From: Pohlia nutans
Lineage: Eukaryota; Streptophyta; Bryopsida; Bryales; Mniaceae
Length of the DNA stretch: 64,000 bases
Assembly (NCBI GenBank): GCA_022496805.1
Contig: CM040107.1
Location: 13,627,501-13,691,500, forward strand
Direction: 5' to 3'
A program made the position numbers and the translations under genes. Below, piece by piece: positions 44,761-55,559 of the stretch; positions within the stretch are counted from its first letter, which is position 1; each line of letters starts with the position of its first letter. Under the pieces are notes generated by a model, which had not been told where the DNA came from, did no database searches, and was given only the letters and a program-made list of their open reading frames with translations.

Positions 44761-45898
44761 TCTTGGATCTTCCCATTGTATCTTCTTCTTATATAAGTGA
44801 GACCTCCCGGTGTGAGAACACATGATGGTTGTAGGTGTTTTTCAATGTAGTCTTTTGGTGTCAATCTTCTCTACCGGTAGGTAGAGTACTACTAGATCAA
44901 CACCTTTTTCCCTCTCTAACACGGATATTCCCCTAGAGCGCACTTTTTCGTATTAAGAATGCTCGAAAAGGTGATTTCCGGGTTATCGTTCCGCGGAGAC
45001 TCTGTGAAGTGGGAAGTTTCCGGAGACTGACCCGGGTTGGTGACTACTTTCTCTCCCGGTCACCAAATCTCTCCCTCTTTCCTTACAAAAACCGGATCTG
45101 CTCTACTTACTGACCCAGCTATGGTTGGATCCGATTTCTGTCCGAGTTGGAGACTTTACCAACCCTACTCCACCCGCTCTAATCCTAATTCTTGAATTTG
45201 GTTTACCATTTATCCTCTGATTTCCTTCATAGTGTTCTCCATTTATCTTTTCACAGATGCTGCATCTAAAGTCACACCCTTCTGCACTGATTTCCGTGAC
45301 AGGGGATTCACCACTTCTTGGTCACCCAAACTCCACTCTCTAATCCGGGTACTCTCCGGTTTGCTCTTCAGCTATGGATTCATCCCAAAACCACAACCGG
45401 TCACTCAAGCGCAACCCGGTTTCCTCCTAACCCTCAAAATAATACAACGACTTCTTAACCGGAATGGACAGTAGTCGGGGTGTCCAGGAGGGATTGAATA
45501 CGTCAAGACTCGTTTTATTCTAATCCTACCGACACTTCTACAGTTGCTGGATCTATCCGGATGTTGGGACCTCTACCAAACTACCCGTCCAGGAGTTTTG
45601 GAAGAACCGGAGTACCCCCTCCTATTCTCCTAGCCACTTACCGGGACTTCACCTACAACCGGACACAGGGAATATCACTTTAAAACGCTCTTAATTCCTC
45701 CAAATCTCCTATCCGGTCTCTTAACGGACTTCACGTCCGAGCCTAGCTAATCCATTCGGTCAGCAAGGGACTAGTTGCGCCACTGTTTCGGGGACACAAG
45801 TAAACACACATATGTATACACACACACACACACACACCTTGTGCAAAAAAAATGTGCTTCTACTCATGCATACGGAACAAAGGTACACAAAAAGACCG

Positions 45899-45919
45899 AA
45901 GGAATGAAGAACATCCCTT
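45899..45919 (-). other. Conserved 3' hairpin of copy BD
   Basis: On the minus strand AAGGGATG, loop TTCTT, CATTCCTT forms eight pairs including one G-T wobble, at the place equivalent to the hairpins of A and C. Confidence 0.65.
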
Positions 45920-48000
45920 GATAAAAAGGCCCACCCGAAGTCCAGATCCGGGAGATCCTCAGATCCCACATTCCCGGGATCCGGAAATCCGGGAAGCCCT
46001 TTACCACCATCCAATTCCTATCCCAAGCCGTCATTAACATAAAAATCCTAGAAGTCATTTACAACAAAACAAAAGCTCCTACCCTACTTACTCAAAGTCC
46101 TATTCTAAGTGGCCGGATTCACTAAGTCCGGGCCACTGATTCCGGACCTCCGATGACTCCGGGCAGCTACTGGTCCTCCTGCGGCTGCTCTTCCTCATCT
46201 TCCGGGCTCCCCACCACGATTGGATCTGCCGGCCAATCTCCTCGCATTCCGTGCGCCGCCGGCTGTCCTACCTGTGGTCCTTCCTGTTGCTTTTCCGCCC
46301 TATCCGGTTGGACATCCATTGCTTCCATTTCTTCGCTCAAATCTCGGATTTCCTCTGGGCTTCCTCCCGCGGGTCGGACCATGTGGATTAGCTCTACATC
46401 AAGCACGGTCAGGGAGGTATGTTCCTGCGTTGAGCTATCATTCCGCATCAACCGGTCGATCTCCCCTTCTTGAGGAGCATCTGCAGAAAGATCGAACACC
46501 CCCTGCAACCCATCCCCGGAACCTACCCTCTCGCCACGGTTGGTAGTTTCCTCCTAATCCGGTTCCTCCTCCGAAGAGCTCTCCCTGATGCACTCCGCCA
46601 GTACCCGAAACTCCACCAAGTATGCTTCTACCTTGTCCGAGTACTCCCGGACTACGTTCTTCATCCGGGCTGCTCCCTCCAATCCCGACTGAAGTACCCA
46701 CTCGTCGTACAACTGTGGAGAATCCTCCTCCTCCTCTTCATCCGGATCCTCCCTCCGCTTTGTTCTCAGCACCTGGTGAGATCTTGCCCCACCCGGTCGA
46801 TCTAGCCCCGGGTCCCTTCTCTTTTCCTGCCGCTCCTCCTTCTCCGGCTTGGTGCCACCCGGTTGGCCTCCCTCCGGACGGTCTTCTCTCCACTGGGTCC
46901 TGTTCTCCGGATTCGGGCTGGCATCGCCCTGTGGTCTTCTCAGCGGGTGGTCTTTCCTCTCCTTCTTGCGCTCCTCTCCCCGGAAGCTGCTCCTATCCGG
47001 TTGGGGTGTAGGTGGAGCCATCCTTCTCTCCTCCGGTCGGGACGACGAACCGGGTCTACTGGTTCCTGCTCCTCATGCTCTCGAAAGAGCCGTCTTCTTC
47101 TTAGCCGGGCTTCTCACTCCCGGAATGGGCACTACCTCCAACCTCTTCTTCTCCTCCACCGTGAGGCACCTATGTCTTTCGTACAAGTGGTAGAGAAATA
47201 GGGCCTACGGACATCCCTTCTTGTTGTCGAGGTTGCCCGCCCACTTCTGCGTGTTCCGGTGGATCAGGATCGCCCAGTTGATCCGTTTCCCCCGGAGAAG
47301 AGTAAAGTAGATACCCCGGGCTAATGTCACAGTGAGAGTGGTGGGCTTCTCCAGGCTGAGGATGGGTACTATGTACTGGAGCAGCCGTTGCTCCCGAGGT
47401 AGTATCGAGGGCAATATGCAATCCGCCACCTTGAACCCTTGTCATACCTCGTTTTCCCAAAAGCCGCTAGTTAGGGTTTCTAGGGTAACTAGGAGTAGTC
47501 TTTCCGCCATAAATAGGACAAGTAATGGCCATAACAGCCCAGTTATTTATTTGGAGAGAGAGTGGCATCCGTGCGCAGCCTAGAGGAATTACTGCAGGAC
47601 TAGATCGACAGCGGATTCCGCTTGGAAACCGGATGGGAGACCGGATAGGTGAGGACGAGTCTCCGATGGAGAGCGACCGTCTTGTGCACATTCTAAGCGC
47701 CCGGAAGTGAGAGAAACTGAACACCCGGTGAGAAACAACGACGCGAGGTTAGAATTTGGAATAAGCGAGCATCCGGACAGTGCGCACCGCTATTTCCGGC
47801 GGAGTTTGAGGAAGAAAGGGAGTGCGCAGCTAGGAAGAGGGTCGCGGGGTCTCCAGGAAGTCAAGAGAACACCACGGAAGCGGAAGGGGAAGCGCCAGGA
47901 GAGGGAGGCGCGAGGTTTACCGAGAAAAGAGAGAGCGCATCCGGAGAAGGAGCTGCGCCACACCCGGAGGAGTGAGGAATTCCGCCCAGGGACTGCAGCC

Positions 48001-50561
48001 ATGGCACGCAGGGAAGACGGGGCCAAGATTCCGGAGAAGCGCATTTGCCCGGACATTCCACAGCACGAGGGAGACTTCGATGAGCTAATGAAGGATCTCC
48101 AGCAGATGGGGTGTTTGGGATTGTCTGGGAGAGTGTGGGATGTGCAGGACTCCCGGATGAAGGAGGAAATCGAGGGCGGGCCGATGGTGGACGCCTTCCG
48201 GACAACAACCGGGCGAAATATGGAAGTTGGACCCGGGAGATGTGGCGAGCACTGTACGACTTCCCGAACACCAAGGAGGACATGAAACCGGGAGGCAACG
48301 GCGACGCGGATTGGGTGAAGGCGCGGTTCAGTCATCTCTCGGATAAGGACGGGTTCAAGGTGGCGAATTGCATACTACCTCGGGAGCAACGGCTGCTCCA
48401 GTACATAGTGCCCATCCTCAGTCCGGAGAAGCCCACCACTCTCACTGTGACATTGGCACGGGGATTCTACTCCGCTCTTCTCCGGGGGAAACAGATCAGC
48501 TGGGCGATCCTGATTCACCGGAACACGCAGAAGTGGGTGGCCAACCTCCACAACAAGAAGGGATGTCCATTGGCCCCATTTCTCTACCACTTGTACGAGA
48601 AACATGGGTGCCTCACGGAAGAGGAGAAGAAGAGGTTGGAGGTAGTGCCTATTCCGGGAGTGAGAAGCCCGGCTAAGAAAAGGACGGCTCTTCCGGGAGG
48701 AGGAGCGGGGACCAGCAGACCCAGTTCGTCGTCCCGACTGGAGGAGAGAAGGATGGCTCCACCTGCACCCCAACCGGATAGGAGCAGCGTCCGGGGAGAG
48801 GAGCGCCGGAAGGAGAGGGAAGACCACCCGATAAGAAGGCCACCGAGCGATTCGAGCGGCAATCCGGAGAACAGGACCAAGGGGAGAAAATACCGCCCGG
48901 AGGTATGCCAATCGGGTGGCGCCAAGCCGCAGCAGGAGGAGCGAAGGAAAGGAGAAGGGACCCGGGGCTAGAACGACCCGGTGGGGCGAGACCTCAGCTG
49001 GAGCAGAGAACAAAGTGGAGGGAGGATGCGGAGGAGGAGGAGGATTCTCCACAGCCAAAACTGACCCGGAAGAAGCCAGTGAGAGGTCCAGAAGCAGCCC
49101 CTCAATTGGAGGTAGGCGGTCCTTTCCAAACGTGACCTCGGGTTGATCCAGTCGAGGAGTCTAGGCCAGAGGAGGAGACAAGGCCTTCTCCACCCCAGCC
49201 CCAGGAGCACCCGGTAGAGGGACCCGAACCAATGGAGGAGGATTCTACCCCAGCGGCTCCACAGGAACGTATGGAAGAAGAGAATCGGACAGACCGGGAG
49301 GAAGGTCCGTCTCAGCCGCGATTCCAGGGTCGGAAGAGAAAGTTAGTCCTCACAGTTGAGGGGGAGGAAGAACCAGAAGGGGCAAAGACCACGCCCCAAA
49401 AGAAGGGACCGGCCCAGAGGAAGGTGACCCCACTCAACAAACGTCCCAAGGAAGCAGGGGAGGACGAAGAGGAAACCGTAGACGAGGGGGACCGGGAGCA
49501 AGGAATGCCAGCGGGAGCAGAACCGGTCCATCCGGGAATGTGCCAGCGGAACAAGGAGAACCGCTCCGGGTGGAGGCCATGTTACTGCAGACTCGGGTGG
49601 CACTGGACATGGTTACGGAGCAGTACAACCCTATGTTCGCTGCTCTCCGGGAGACAGGGACTCTTCTCCGGACAAACGACGCTCTGGAGTATCCGGCACG
49701 GGTTCAGAAGCTCCAGAGGAAACTCATCCGGAGCAGGGAGAGGGAGAATGAGCTAACCAGACAACTGCAGGGTATCACGAGGCTGAGAGCAAATCCGCGG
49801 CTCTCTTGAAGGGTTTTAATGAGGAGCTGCAACGAAAGGTAGTCTACATCAAGAAGATGCAGGCCCACGTACAGAGGAAAGAGTTGCAGATCTAGGAGCA
49901 GGAGGATTCCATCCGGAGAGTAGCAGAAACAAGCCGGCAGTGCGTCTCCAAGCTATCAGGGTTGTTCCAATCGGATGGGGAGGCACAAACAAAGGCCCGA
50001 TTGTATGACCAGCGGGTACCTCAACCGGGATTGGTTGGAGCAGCCCGGATGAAGAATGTAGTCCAGGAGTACTCAGACAGGGTAGAAGCATACTTGGTGG
50101 AGTTCCGGGTACTGGTGGAGTACATCCGGGAGAGCTCTTCGGAGGAGGAGCCGGATCAGGAGGAAACTACCAACCGTGGCGAGAGGATAGGTTCCGGGGA
50201 TGGATTGCAGGGGGTGTTCGATCTTTCTGCAGATGCTTCTCAAGAAGGAGAGATCGACCCGTTGATGCAGAAGGATAGTTCAACGCAGGAACATACCTCC
50301 CGGACCGTGCTGGATGTGGAGCCAATCTACATGGTCCGACCCGCGAGAGTAAGCCCAGAAGAAGTCCGGGATTTGAGCGAAGGTATGGAGGCAATCGATG
50401 TCCAACCGGACAGGGCGGAAAAGCAACAGGAGGGACCACAGGTGGAACAGCCGGCGGCGCACGGAACGCGAGGAGATAGGCCGGCCAATCCGATCGTGGT
50501 AGGAAGCCCGGAAGATGAGGAAGAGCAGCCGCAGGAGGGCTTAGTGGATCCGGCCACTTAG
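48001..50561 (+). pseudogene. Element C protein
   Basis: ATG at 48001. Block 1: KRICPDIPQHEGDFDELMKD, then a one-base deletion near 48208 moves the frame to the one with GSWTREMWRALYDFPNTKED, PREQRLLQYIVPILSPEKPT, LLRGKQISWAILIHRNTQKW and HGCLTEEEKKRLEVVPIPGV. The basic/acidic linker shows at least two more frameshifts (near 48940 and 49140). The coiled coil (49570-49960; VALDMVTEQYNPMFAALRET) is followed by a tail that is open to 50561 (EEVRDLSEGMEAIDVQPDRA; VVGSPEDEEEQPQE). Comparison with A and BD allows each lesion to be placed. The function is unknown and no catalytic motif is seen. Confidence 0.72.
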
Positions 50562-50743
50562 AATAGGACTTTTTGAGTAAGTAGGGTAGAACTCCGTTTG
50601 GGAGTTAGGTTTTTAGGATTCTAATGTTAGTTGTAGTGTAGGAAGAGAACTGAACTGTGGGGTAGTTCCCCGGTTTTCCGGATCCTGGGTTTTTAGGATC
50701 TGCGGGTTTCCCGGATCTGGTCGGCTTTGTGTTTTCTTTTTAT

Positions 50744-50766
50744 CCAGGAATGTTCTTCATTCCTGG
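50744..50766 (+). other. Conserved 3' hairpin of copy C
   Basis: CCAGGAATG, loop TTCTT, CATTCCTGG, nine pairs, compensated relative to copy A at two positions. Confidence 0.8.
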
Positions 50767-52308
50767 GGTCTTTTTTAATGTACCATTTTCTCTTCGTAAA
50801 TGACCATAGGCATACTCTTCTACGGACCGGAGTGTTTGTGTCTGTGTGTGTCCGTGTGGTTGTTGATTGAGATCGTGTTCCAATTAGTCCCTTGGTAACC
50901 GGAAGGAATCAGAGTAAAACAAATTGTTAGGAGTCCAACTGATTCCGGACACCCCGAGTAGGGGTCCATCCTGGTTATCAAGTCGTTGTAGTAATTTTTA
51001 GAAGGGGGGGGAAAACCGGGTTGCACTTAAGTGACCGGCTGTGGGTTTGGGATGAATCTGCAGCTGAAGTGCAGTACGGGAATTACCCAGTTTGGGGAGT
51101 TTAGTTAGGATAACCGCAAGGTAGTGAAGTTCCCATCACTTGAATCAGTAGGGAGGGGTGTGTCTTTCAATCCAACACCACTAATGTGAATGGAGAACCC
51201 TCTGAGGACAAACAGAGGTTAAACGAAACCGGATCAGGTCACAACGGTGGACCGGGGGAGAGGAAGATTAGTAAGAAGTCCTCCTCGGAAGGATATCGGA
51301 TCTAGTCGTAACGGGGTCAGTCAGTAGGAGAAGTCCCGGTTCAGTAGGACAGAGAAATTCAGCTGGTGACAGAGAGAGAGATCACCAGTCCGGGACCATC
51401 TCCGGAAACTTCCCACTTCACAGAGTCTCCGCTGAACGATAACCTGGAAATCACCTCTACGAGCGTTCTTAATACGAAAAAGTGCGTTCTAGACGAATAT
51501 CCGGTATCACGTGCTACGACAACCTGTCATTGTCCGACAGATGACTAAATCGAGCCTTCACCCAATTCGTGTCGCCCTTGCCTCCCGGTTCTATGTCCTC
51601 ATTGGTGTCCGGGAAGTCGTATTGTGCCCGCCACATCTCCTGGGTCCAACTTCCATACTTCGCCCGAATAGTTGTCTGGAAGGCGTCCACCATTGGTCCG
51701 CCCTCGATTTCCTTCAGCATCCGGGAGTCTTGCACATCCCACTCTCCCAAACAATCCCAAACACCCCATCTTCTGGAGGTCCTTCATTAGCTCGTCGAAG
51801 TCTCCCTCGTGCTGCGGAATGTCCGTGCAAATGCGCTTCTTCGGAATCTTGGCCTCGGCTTCCCTGCCTGCCATGGCTGCGGACCCCGGGCGGAATTCTT
51901 CACTCCTCCGGGAGTGGCGTAGCTCCTTCTCCGGATGCGCCTTCTCTTTCCTCGGCAAACCTTGGGCCTCCCGCTCCAGGCCCTGCTCCTTCCGCTTCCG
52001 TGGTGTTCTCCTGACCTCCCGGAGACTTCGCGACCCTCTTCCTCGCTGCGCACTTACTTTCTTCCTCAAACTCCGCCGGAAATGACGGTGCGCATTGTCC
52101 GGATGCTTGCCTATTCCAAATTCTAATCTCGTGTCGCTGTTTCTCACCGGGTGCTCTGTTTCTCTCACTCCCGGGCGCTCTGAATCTGCACAAGGCGGTC
52201 GCTCACTGCTCTCTACCTCCGGGCATAGAATGGAAACTCTATCTTTCTCCGGAACTACAAAAAATGGCGTGCGCGGGGGACTGGAGGAATCGGGGAGAAA
52301 AGAATAGT

Positions 52309-52332
52309 GGGCCGCCGAATTTACGGCGGCCC
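52309..52332 (-). other. 5' GC hairpin of copy BD
   Basis: GGGCCGCCG and CGGCGGCCC flank a 6-nt AT loop, nine perfect pairs. Copies A and E have the same structure with shorter arms. Confidence 0.7.
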
Positions 52333-52589
52333 AATTCAAATCTCGGATCGTGGCCGGGACCGGCAGAGGCCCGTCCCCAGACCTCCGGCATCCCATCCGG
52401 TCTCCTGTCCGGTTTGCCGCCATTCTCAGGCTCCGTAGCGAACACCTAAGATGCGCGCGAGAGCACCACTCTCACCAAATAATTAAAGAGGTCATAATGA
52501 ACGCTATTTCTCCCATTTGTAGCGGCTGGGCTACCTTTTACTGTCCTACAAACCCTAACTGCCCGTTTTGGAATAAACGAAGTTCGACA

Positions 52590-54037
52590 CAGTTTATCAT
52601 AAAAGAAATTTTGGGCCGGTTTAGGATTATTTGAACGCGTCGGCCTCGGTCCATTTTGCGGAGGTCGACACTTGTCGGTGGGATCATTTCCCCCGCAACT
52701 ACCACACACAACTCCGACTCCACCCAACAAATTCCCGGGCCAAGGGGGTGCATTCGGTGGCACGTTGGACACGGTACCCCTCTTGGTTTAGGTTGATAAC
52801 CTCCCGGCGGGTTAGATGAATTTGCCCAGACTTGGACAGGCACATACGGACCGTGATTCTTAGGACGTTGGCAAAATTGCTCGCTATGCCCGTAATCATT
52901 GCAATTTCTACACCAAATATTAGTGGGAAAAATTCCCAATCTCATTAAGGGGAATTGATGCATTTGTGTTTTTGGCATTGATCGCCATTGTCAATTGATC
53001 CTTTAGAGATTTAATGGTTCTCATCATATCCACCTTAAGATCTTCATTAGCCTTTTTGAACCGCTCCTCCAATTCCAACAACCGGCCCATGTTAGCGGGT
53101 TCCGGTTGCAGGTACCATTGGATTTGAGGCGCCGGTGGCCTCGAATGTAGGAGAACGGGATGAACGTAACCGGTGTTATATGGAGCATGAGTCCCAGATG
53201 ACTCCCCCGTGTCAGTCTCTACCGAACGCGGTGGTGTATAATGAGTGTGAATGAAAGAAGGTACTGGCGCCATAGTTCGGTTCCACATCCGGTTATTTTC
53301 CCTATCTATCCTTTCCATGTGACGTGCCGCTGTTAAGGCATCCTCTACGATGGCGGGTTCGGCGTTCAACACATCCCGGATGGTTGATTGTTTGTTGAAC
53401 CTTTGAATAAAATAGTACCGGATGGTCTCCGCGGTTAAATGGTTTCCCATGAACCGGGTTACTACCGTATAAAATCGGCGGATATACTCCGAGATCTCCT
53501 CTGTGGGACCTTGGCGCATCCTCGTGAGTGCTACTAGCGCATTTTGTTGCCCGGTCTCGGGCCTAAATTGCCTAAGGAATGCCGTTTGCAAAGAAGGCCA
53601 ATCGGCAAAAGTCTCGGGGACATGCGAACGATACCACGCATAAGCTTGCCCCTCTAGAAAACCACACTAATCGAACTAGAAAACCACACTAATCGATATG
53701 TCTCTTCGAGAATGACATTAGTCACGAGGGTCTCGATGTATCGGTCTATGTGGTTGGATGAGTCCTTGTGAGCTAGCCTTGAAAACTTTGGGAGGTGTAC
53801 GGGCATCGATCGAGGAGCTAGGTCCAGGGGCATCACAACGAGGAGCCTCCCTGGTGCCATCATTGCATCCGCCGGATTTGCCATTGGAAGCGGGACAACT
53901 AGTGGTAAATCTAAATCTAAAGATTCATCCTCCAAATCCTCGAGTTCAATTTTTATTTGTAATTGCCTAACTCTACCGTATGTGGATCTAAATAATGAAG
54001 GATCACGGTAAATAGAACTCGATCGAGTTGTAACCAT
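52590..54037 (-). pseudogene. gag: gypsy-2 gag
   Basis: The N-terminal part, 54037-53697, reads HLPKFSRLAHKDSSNHIDRY, a typical start of a plant gag domain. The capsid part from about 53652 reads WYRSHVPETFADWPSLQTAF, FLRQFRPETGQQNALVALTR and GPTEEISEYIRRFYTVVTRF. Near the end is one CCHC knuckle (CRNCNDYGHSEQFC, about 52895-52935). A 22-bp tandem duplication at 53653-53696 (CTAGAAAACCACACTAATCG twice) breaks the frame between the two parts. BD is inserted at 52589/52590, after the knuckle. Confidence 0.85.
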
Positions 54038-54085
54038 CGAGAATTACTCCTTTAGCCATCATTGGAGTAAAACCCTAAACTCTCG

Positions 54086-54484
54086 GGGTGTTTGGGACAT
54101 CACTGCCAACTACTCCGATTTCAAACGACACAAACGGTCCCGCCGATAATTAACCCGAGCTCACCGTCATACATAAACCACGGCTAATAAAAAAAACGGC
54201 TAAACAACACTAAAGGGCCCCACCCAACAACGGTAGAACAATCCCTTTCACACTCATGACTCAACGTTTTGAGTTACTCACAATGGCTACAACACCCGCA
54301 AAACACCCAACCACGATGCGATAAATTCAATACACGAACACATACCCACACACAACAATACAATGCTCCAAAGCTCCTCGAGCCGCCAAGCCTGCAATTA
54401 CAAACCAACTTGTACCATAGGTAAGTAGAAACCGCCACCTTTCGGCAGACGCACCAAATTATATGCGCACTTTGAATGTACAGA
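54086..54484. other. gypsy-2 leader between 5' LTR and gag
   Basis: No coding character. It holds the probable primer-binding site near 54440-54460 on the minus strand. Confidence 0.6.
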
Positions 54485-55559
54485 TGATCAAAGCATGATA
54501 CGAAATGGACCGAGGGGGGGCTTTGTGAACCCTAAGTGCTTCCAAGCAATGGACTCTCTAAGCTACACCGCAGATTACTATATTTAGACGTTGTGCATAA
54601 TGCATCACAATTGAAATCAAACATTGACTAAAATCACAAGCAATATAAGAAACTCCTTGAAATTATATGTCAAATTACATATGACAATAATTCAATTCAA
54701 TCTAGTGTCCATAGACACTTGAGACCTCCATTACCTGATCCAACTTTTCCAAATTGATGCAATGCATTCCCTATTGCAACAACTAATGGCAGCTGCCTAC
54801 GTTACATTAAAGTGGGCAGTCCTCCTTCGTCCGTGCTCCAAATTGATTGAGACATAGGTTTTTGGAAGCCAACCTTAAGATGTATGCACTCTCAAAAATT
54901 CAGTCTCGTTGATCATGCCAATCTTGAGATATCGGTCGTTGAAGTTGGCTATCTTGATCGACGTTGGCAGCACACCTCTTTACATTAAAACGACCGCCTC
55001 TCCTTTGTCCTTGCTCCAAATCAAACGCAGCTTCGCTTTTTAGAAAGCTCACTCTTAGGCGCATCCGCCTATCAAATTTGAGCTTCAACCTCCACATGAC
55101 GCTCTCGATCTCGGCTTCCAAAGTTGCTGCTCTAAATCTTGCGCGGCAGTAGACCTTCCGCCACTAAAATGACTGCCTCTCCTTTGTCCTTACTCCAAAT
55201 CTGATGAATCTAGGGTTTTTGGAAAGCCAACTACACGATCTACCACACTTCTAATTTTCCAGACCTAACTATCTTCGTACTAGCATCTATGTAGAAAAGA
55301 AAATAGCCCATGACTATGTGGTTAGGGGGCAGAGAGAGGAAGAGGGACACACACTCTACTCATCAATTAACATATAATAAACCCCATCTAATAGATTAAA
55401 GAATAAACTCAACACTAAGTTAATAAAATAAGATTAAAACAATAGGAAATCAAAAGGCTAAAATAACAAACCACGAAGAATAACTCAAGCAACTAATAAA
55501 ATAAACAAATCAATTAGACTGAACTAATCAATTACACTAACTAATGAATTAGAATGACA
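54485..55559 (-). repeat. gypsy-2 5' LTR
   Basis: This is the partner of the left LTR. Just inside it on the minus strand is TTTGGTGCGTCTGCCGA (about 54440-54460), which resembles the plant gypsy primer-binding consensus TGGCGCCGTTGCCGG and would be the decayed PBS; if so the LTR ends nearer 54462. Confidence 0.75.

Larger units (their letters stand above)
38931..44921 (-). mobile_element. Solo LTR inserted in BD and split by the copia element
   Basis: On the minus strand it begins TGTTAGAGAGGGAAAAAGG (44921) and ends CCCGTTAACA (38931), TG...CA ends. It is flanked by CGGAT on the plus strand at 38926-38930 and 44922-44926, a perfect 5-bp duplication inside the conserved 3' end of BD. Without the copia and its duplication it is about 530 bp. 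It has a TATA-like TATATAAG at about 44788-44797 on the minus strand. No gag or pol accompanies it, so it is a solo LTR or a very small element. Confidence 0.82.
47440..51521 (+). mobile_element. Copy C of the ORF-bearing element, inserted into copy BD
   Basis: It begins TGTCATACCTCGTTTT and ends CACGTGCTACGACA. It lies in opposite orientation inside the coding part of BD. The target on both sides is recognisable (TTGAACC on the left, ACCTGTC on the right; the uninterrupted sequence in copy A is TTGAACCTGTC), giving an imperfect duplication of about 5 bp with small indels. Its internal layout matches copy A. Confidence 0.88.
46145..51874 (-). pseudogene. BD element protein, interrupted by copy C
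   Basis: The start ATG is at 51874 (AGGCAGGCATGG... context equivalent to copies A and C). The first 110 codons (KRICTDIPQHEGDFDELMKD; VDAFQTTIRAKYGSWTQEMW) end at the C insertion near 51530. Coding resumes at 47435 (PREQRLLQYIVPILSLEKPT; LLRGKRINWAILIHRNTQKW), followed by the Arg/Glu-rich linker (46554-47021), and ends near 46150 with ADPIVVGSPEDEEEQPQEDQ. In this copy the leader upstream of ATG is open in the same frame from 52423. Frameshifts occur in the linker, and most of the coiled-coil part seen in A and C is missing. Confidence 0.7.
38908..52589 (-). mobile_element. Copy BD of the ORF-bearing TGTC...GACA element, split by two later insertions
   Basis: The 5' end is at 52589 (minus-strand TGTCGAACTTCGTTTATT) and the 3' end at 38908 (minus-strand CCACGTGCTATCACA). 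Flanks are CGGTT (38903-38907) and CAGTT (52590-52594), a 5-bp duplication with one CG to CA change. Copy C interrupts it at 47440-51521, and a solo LTR carrying a copia interrupts it at 38931-44921. Without these it is about 3.6 kb. The read-through across C is clear: the protein frame stops after LSDNDR on the right and resumes at KVADC on the left. Confidence 0.88.
33585..55559 (-). mobile_element. gypsy-2: outer Ty3/gypsy element of a nested cluster
   Basis: The two LTRs (about 33585-34622 and 54485-55559) share long stretches in the same orientation, for example CGAAATGGACCGAGG, AACCCTAAGTGCTT and CACCGCAGATTACTATAT. Between them, on the minus strand, come gag (53.6-52.6 kb), protease, RT, RNase H and integrase (38.9-34.65 kb). 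The element is split by copy BD and everything nested in BD (38908-52589). Many frameshifts, stops and clear differences between the LTRs mark it as old. The integrase C-terminal region is cut short at the 3' LTR. Exact LTR ends and a target-site duplication could not be fixed by eye. Confidence 0.88.

Noticed and set aside
44601..44864. Minus-strand frame with repeated DLDLDL and STTGS units
   Set aside because: Produced by the AGATCT microsatellite and GTCGAC repeats in the solo LTR.
45232..45474. 80-codon plus-strand frame
   Set aside because: Lies antisense in the 3' non-coding part of element BD and has no counterpart in copies A or C.
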